DNA of 37,442 bases, taken from assembly GCA_014376355.1 (NCBI GenBank), contig JACMRQ010000135.1, forward strand, positions 1 to 37,442, read 5' to 3'. The number at the start of each line of letters is the position of its first letter. The stretch's first letter is position 1. Below, piece by piece: positions 34,263-37,442 of the stretch. Both the position numbers and the translations under genes were made by a program. The stretch is from Arcicella sp. (lineage in GTDB: Bacteria > Bacteroidota > Bacteroidia > Cytophagales > Spirosomataceae). A model generated the notes under the pieces. That model had not been told where the DNA came from, did not search any database, and worked only from the letters and a program-made list of their open reading frames with translations.

Positions 34263-37200
34263 CTACTTAGATTCAATTCCAACAATGTTGCTCAAAATGG
34301 CTTCTAATTCATCAATTGACGTAATTTTCTCAAAAATTAACATCAATTTACCTTTGGCTTCTTTAAGTGTACATTTGCGAGAATTCAGCTTGACATATTC
34401 AATAATCTTGCCAAAAGTCGATGATTTGTAATACTTTTCATTCTCAGATGAAACGAAGTAACATTTTAAATTATTGCTTTTAAGCATAATTTTTTCAATT
34501 CCTAATGATTCCGCTAACCACCGTACTCGTACAATTTTAATAATGTCAATTACTTCGGGAGGCAAAGGTCCAAATCGGTCTTTGACCATTACTTCAAATT
34601 TCTGTAATTCTTCTTCCGTTTTCATATCGTCTAATTGAGTATAGAGTGACAATCTTTCTGAAATACTAGTTACAAATTTTTCTGGAATAAGTACGTGTAA
34701 ATCCGTGTCAATTTGACAATCTGTTTTAATTGCCTCAACAATTTCTGAAAGGTCTTTTTCAAATAATTCACGGAACTCATTCTCTTTCAGTTCTTGTACG
34801 GCTTCGTCTAATATTTTGTGGTATAATTCATATCCTAAATCATTTATAAAACCACTTTGTTCGGCCCCTAAAAGGTTTCCTGCTCCTCGGATGTCTAAAT
34901 CCCTCATAGCAACTTTAAAACCATCTCCTAAATCAGAAAATTCTTCTAAGGTGCTTAATCTTTTGCGTGCATCGCTCGTAAGTAATGATAAAGCAGGTGT
35001 AAGGAGGAAACAAAAAGCTTTTTTGTTAGAACGCCCTACTCTCCCTCTCATTTGATGTAAATCAGACAAGCCAAAATGATTAGCATGATTAATAAAAATC
35101 GTATTAGCATTTGGAATGTCAAGACCTGATTCGATAATATTAGTTGAAACCAAAACATCATAATGTCCCTCAATGAAGTTCATCATTACTTTTTCAAGTT
35201 TATCACCTTCCATTTGACCGTGTGCAGTGGCAACTTTAGCATCTGGAACCATGCGAAGAATAAGATTGGCAATAGAATCTAATTCAGCTACTCGATTATG
35301 AACAAAATAAACTTGTCCACCACGTTTAAGTTCGTAGCTAACGGCATCACGGATTAAGACTTCGTTAAAAATCTGTAATTCTGTTGTAACTGGCTGACGG
35401 TTGGGCGGAGGCGTAGCGATAATGGATAAATCTCTTGCTCCCATCAAAGAAAAGTGTAATGTTCGGGGAATCGGAGTTGCTGTTAAGGTTAATACGTCAA
35501 CATTTACCCGCATTTCCTTCAAACGGTCTTTTACTTTTACGCCAAATTTTTGTTCTTCATCAATAATCATCAAACCTAAATTTTTGAAAACGATGTCTTT
35601 ATTCACGATTCGGTGGGTTCCGATGAGAATATCTGTTTCGCCAGATGCCACTCTTTTCAAGGTTTCTTTGATTTGTTTATCCGATTTAAAACGATTGACG
35701 TATTCAACTCGGCAAGGAAATTTCTCTAAACGATCACGAAAAGTTCTAAAATGTTGCATTGCCAAAACCGTTGTAGGCACTAAAATCGCTACCTGTTTTG
35801 AATCTGCCACAGCTTTGAAGGCGGCTCGGATGGCAATTTCTGTTTTCCCAAAGCCAACATCTCCGCAAACTAATCTGTCCATTGGATGAGGCTTTTCCAT
35901 GTCCGCTTTCACGTCTGCGGTTGATTTTGCTTGGTCTGGCGTATCTTCGTACTGAAATGAAGACTCTAATTCGACTTGCATAAAAGTATCAGGTGAAAAG
36001 GAAAATCCAGGAGCCATTCGACGTTTGGCATAGAGTGAAATTAACTCTTTTGCAATGTCTTTTACTTGCTTTTTAACCTTCGATTTACGGTTATCCCACT
36101 CCTGAGAACCCAATTTTGACATGGAAGGCGGTCCTCCCTCCTTTCCAGAATATTTGGCAATTTTGTGGAGTGAATGAATCGAAACCATCAAAACGTCATT
36201 GTCTTTATAAATTAAGCGAATGGCTTCTTGTTCAGAATCTCCGACCATCACACGATCCAATCCTGCAAAACGCCCAATTCCATAGTCCACGTGGGTGACG
36301 TAATCACCGATTTGCAAAATTCTTAATTCTTTTAATGTTAAAGATTTAGATTTAGAATATTTGCTTTTCTCTCGGAAACGGTGAAAACGGTCAAAAACTT
36401 GGTGGTCAGTATAGCAAACAATTTTGGTTTGTTCGTCAATGAAACCTTCTCGTAAAGAAATATTTAAGGGCTGAAAACGTACACTTCGGTCAATTTCCTC
36501 AAAAATGGTCGCTAACCTTTCTAATTGCTTTGGAGAATCTGCGGTGATAATATTGGTATAATTGAATCCCTGATTTTCGTGGAGATTATCGGCAAGCCGT
36601 TTAAAATCTTTATTGAAAGCGGGCTGAGGTTTGGAAGTGTAAGCAGTTTTGTCTTTTTCAGATTTAAAGTAAAATCGTTTTCCAAACTCAATCGTTGCAA
36701 AGCCTTTTATCAAATTTAAAAATCCTCGACGAGTTTCAAATAATTTATTTGGGTCTGAAATAACTTGAATTCCACCCGATTTTGCAATCGTTTCCGCAAA
36801 ATAACCTTCTACTTTCTCGAAACATTTTTCGATAATTTCTAAAGTCAATTCCACATCCTTAAACCATAAACGAGCATCTGTTGGAAGGAAATTTAAGAAA
36901 GGTTCACGGCTTTCCAAAGTCAATCTGTTTTGAACATCTGGAATAATATTAATTCTGGAGACAGACTCAATCGAAAGCTGAGATTCAGGGTCAAAAGTTC
37001 GGATGCTTTCCACTTCATCACCAAACAAATCAATGCGATATGGCAAGTCGTTGGCGTAACTAAACACGTCAACAATTCCTCCACGAATGGAATATTGCCC
37101 TGCCTCGTACACAAAATCAGTTTTCTCAAAATCATAACTTGCCAAGACTTCCCCTAAGAAACTGGTATCCAATTTTTCATTGACAGTAATGGTAAAAGTA

Positions 37201-37442
37201 TTCTTCGACAAGGAGCGTTTGTTAATAACTTTTTCGGAAAGAGCTTCGGGGTATGATACCAATAGCAAACCTTCAACGGCATTGTTAAGTTTGTTCAAAA
37301 CTTCCGCTCGCATTAGCACATTTGCGTTATCGACATCCTCATATACATACGCACGCTTGTAGGACATCGGGAAAGAAAGCACGTTTTCCTCTCCTACCAA
37401 ATTTTGCAAATCATTGATGAAATAAGCGGCTTCTTCACGGTC
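34263..37442 (-). CDS. mfd: Transcription-repair coupling factor Mfd (3' part, N-terminus off the edge)
   Basis: A DNA translocase that removes stalled RNA polymerase and recruits UvrA. The frame is open to the right edge with no stop, so about 1060 residues of a roughly 1120-residue protein are visible. In order: the UvrB-homology region, RNA-polymerase interaction domain with GDYVTHVDYGIGRFAGLDRV, helicase motif GDVGFGKTEIAIRAAFKAV, DEEQ box (IIDEEQKFG), TATPIPRTLHFSL, the helicase VI-type QMRGRVGRSNKKAFCFL, and a C-terminal regulatory domain. An internal TTG is not the real start, because the eleven preceding codons (DREEAAYFIND) continue the same frame. With uvrA and xth it gives the window three repair genes. 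Confidence 0.96.
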   Translation of the reverse strand, partial: DREEAAYFINDLQNLVGEENVLSFPMSYKRAYVYEDVDNANVLMRAEVLNKLNNAVEGLLLVSYPEALSEKVINKRSLSKNTFTITVNEKLDTSFLGEVLASYDFEKTDFVYEAGQYSIRGGIVDVFSYANDLPYRIDLFGDEVESIRTFDPESQLSIESVSRINIIPDVQNRLTLESREPFLNFLPTDARLWFKDVELTLEIIEKCFEKVEGYFAETIAKSGGIQVISDPNKLFETRRGFLNLIKGFATIEFGKRFYFKSEKDKTAYTSKPQPAFNKDFKRLADNLHENQGFNYTNIITADSPKQLERLATIFEEIDRSVRFQPLNISLREGFIDEQTKIVCYTDHQVFDRFHRFREKSKYSKSKSLTLKELRILQIGDYVTHVDYGIGRFAGLDRVMVGDSEQEAIRLIYKDNDVLMVSIHSLHKIAKYSGKEGGPPSMSKLGSQEWDNRKSKVKKQVKDIAKELISLYAKRRMAPGFSFSPDTFMQVELESSFQYEDTPDQAKSTADVKADMEKPHPMDRLVCGDVGFGKTEIAIRAAFKAVADSKQVAILVPTTVLAMQHFRTFRDRLEKFPCRVEYVNRFKSDKQIKETLKRVASGETDILIGTHRIVNKDIVFKNLGLMIIDEEQKFGVKVKDRLKEMRVNVDVLTLTATPIPRTLHFSLMGARDLSIIATPPPNRQPVTTELQIFNEVLIRDAVSYELKRGGQVYFVHNRVAELDSIANLILRMVPDAKVATAHGQMEGDKLEKVMMNFIEGHYDVLVSTNIIESGLDIPNANTIFINHANHFGLSDLHQMRGRVGRSNKKAFCFLLTPALSLLTSDARKRLSTLEEFSDLGDGFKVAMRDLDIRGAGNLLGAEQSGFINDLGYELYHKILDEAVQELKENEFRELFEKDLSEIVEAIKTDCQIDTDLHVLIPEKFVTSISERLSLYTQLDDMKTEEELQKFEVMVKDRFGPLPPEVIDIIKIVRVRWLAESLGIEKIMLKSNNLKCYFVSSENEKYYKSSTFGKIIEYVKLNSRKCTLKEAKGKLMLIFEKITSIDELEAILSNIVGIESK

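Overview
The window looks like a piece of a Bacteroidota chromosome, most likely from the Cytophagales. The support is a recognisable gliding-motility lipoprotein GldJ, an OmpA/TPR/beta-propeller lipoprotein of the PorE type, a DUF4175 coiled-coil protein, AT-rich DNA, almost no Shine-Dalgarno sequences before starts, and several TAnnTTTG -7 promoter boxes typical of this phylum. I cannot name the genus. No rRNA, tRNA, IS element, prophage or CRISPR array was seen; most of the window is ordinary chromosomal backbone.

Layout. 1-98 is the start of a cut-off gene on the minus strand. 297-1787 is glycerol kinase. 1941-5715 is a five-gene minus-strand cluster: outer-membrane barrel, two-helix membrane protein, PorE-like lipoprotein, then a nucleotidyltransferase toxin-like gene with a small overlapping partner. 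5992-8868 is uvrA. 8931-13118 holds a small unknown gene, a YhdH-type oxidoreductase, pruA and a helix-hairpin-helix membrane protein. thrC (13227-14531, plus) converges on a long-chain acyl-CoA synthetase (14582-16357). 16534-19691 holds a predicted metalloprotease carrying MORN repeats and a TPR protein.

The most interesting part is 17.7-25.2 kb. The 585-bp gene-free stretch at 19692-20276 carries a dense cluster of DnaA-box sequences (TTATNCACA) plus a very AT-rich segment. Further perfect boxes lie just outside it, mnmG (gidA) is 3 kb away, and a parS-like sequence (TGTTTCACGTGGA...) sits between mnmG and ybeY. I read this as a candidate chromosomal replication origin region; it is an inference that needs a whole-genome skew or marker-frequency test.

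20277-25588 (minus) carries an Ig-like-domain lipoprotein, a zinc-ribbon methyltransferase, mnmG and ybeY. A divergent OmpA-domain protein (25684-26997) follows. The cluster 31954-27076 (minus) is a frameshifted AhpD-like gene, an unknown 113-residue protein, exonuclease III and the DUF4175 protein, preceded by the best promoter in the window. A ComF-family gene (plus), gldJ (minus) and the 3' part of mfd (minus, running off the right edge) complete it. Three DNA-repair genes (uvrA, xth, mfd) and two cell-surface machinery genes (PorE-like, gldJ) share the window. Convergent gene pairs are separated by long, almost perfect palindromic terminators.
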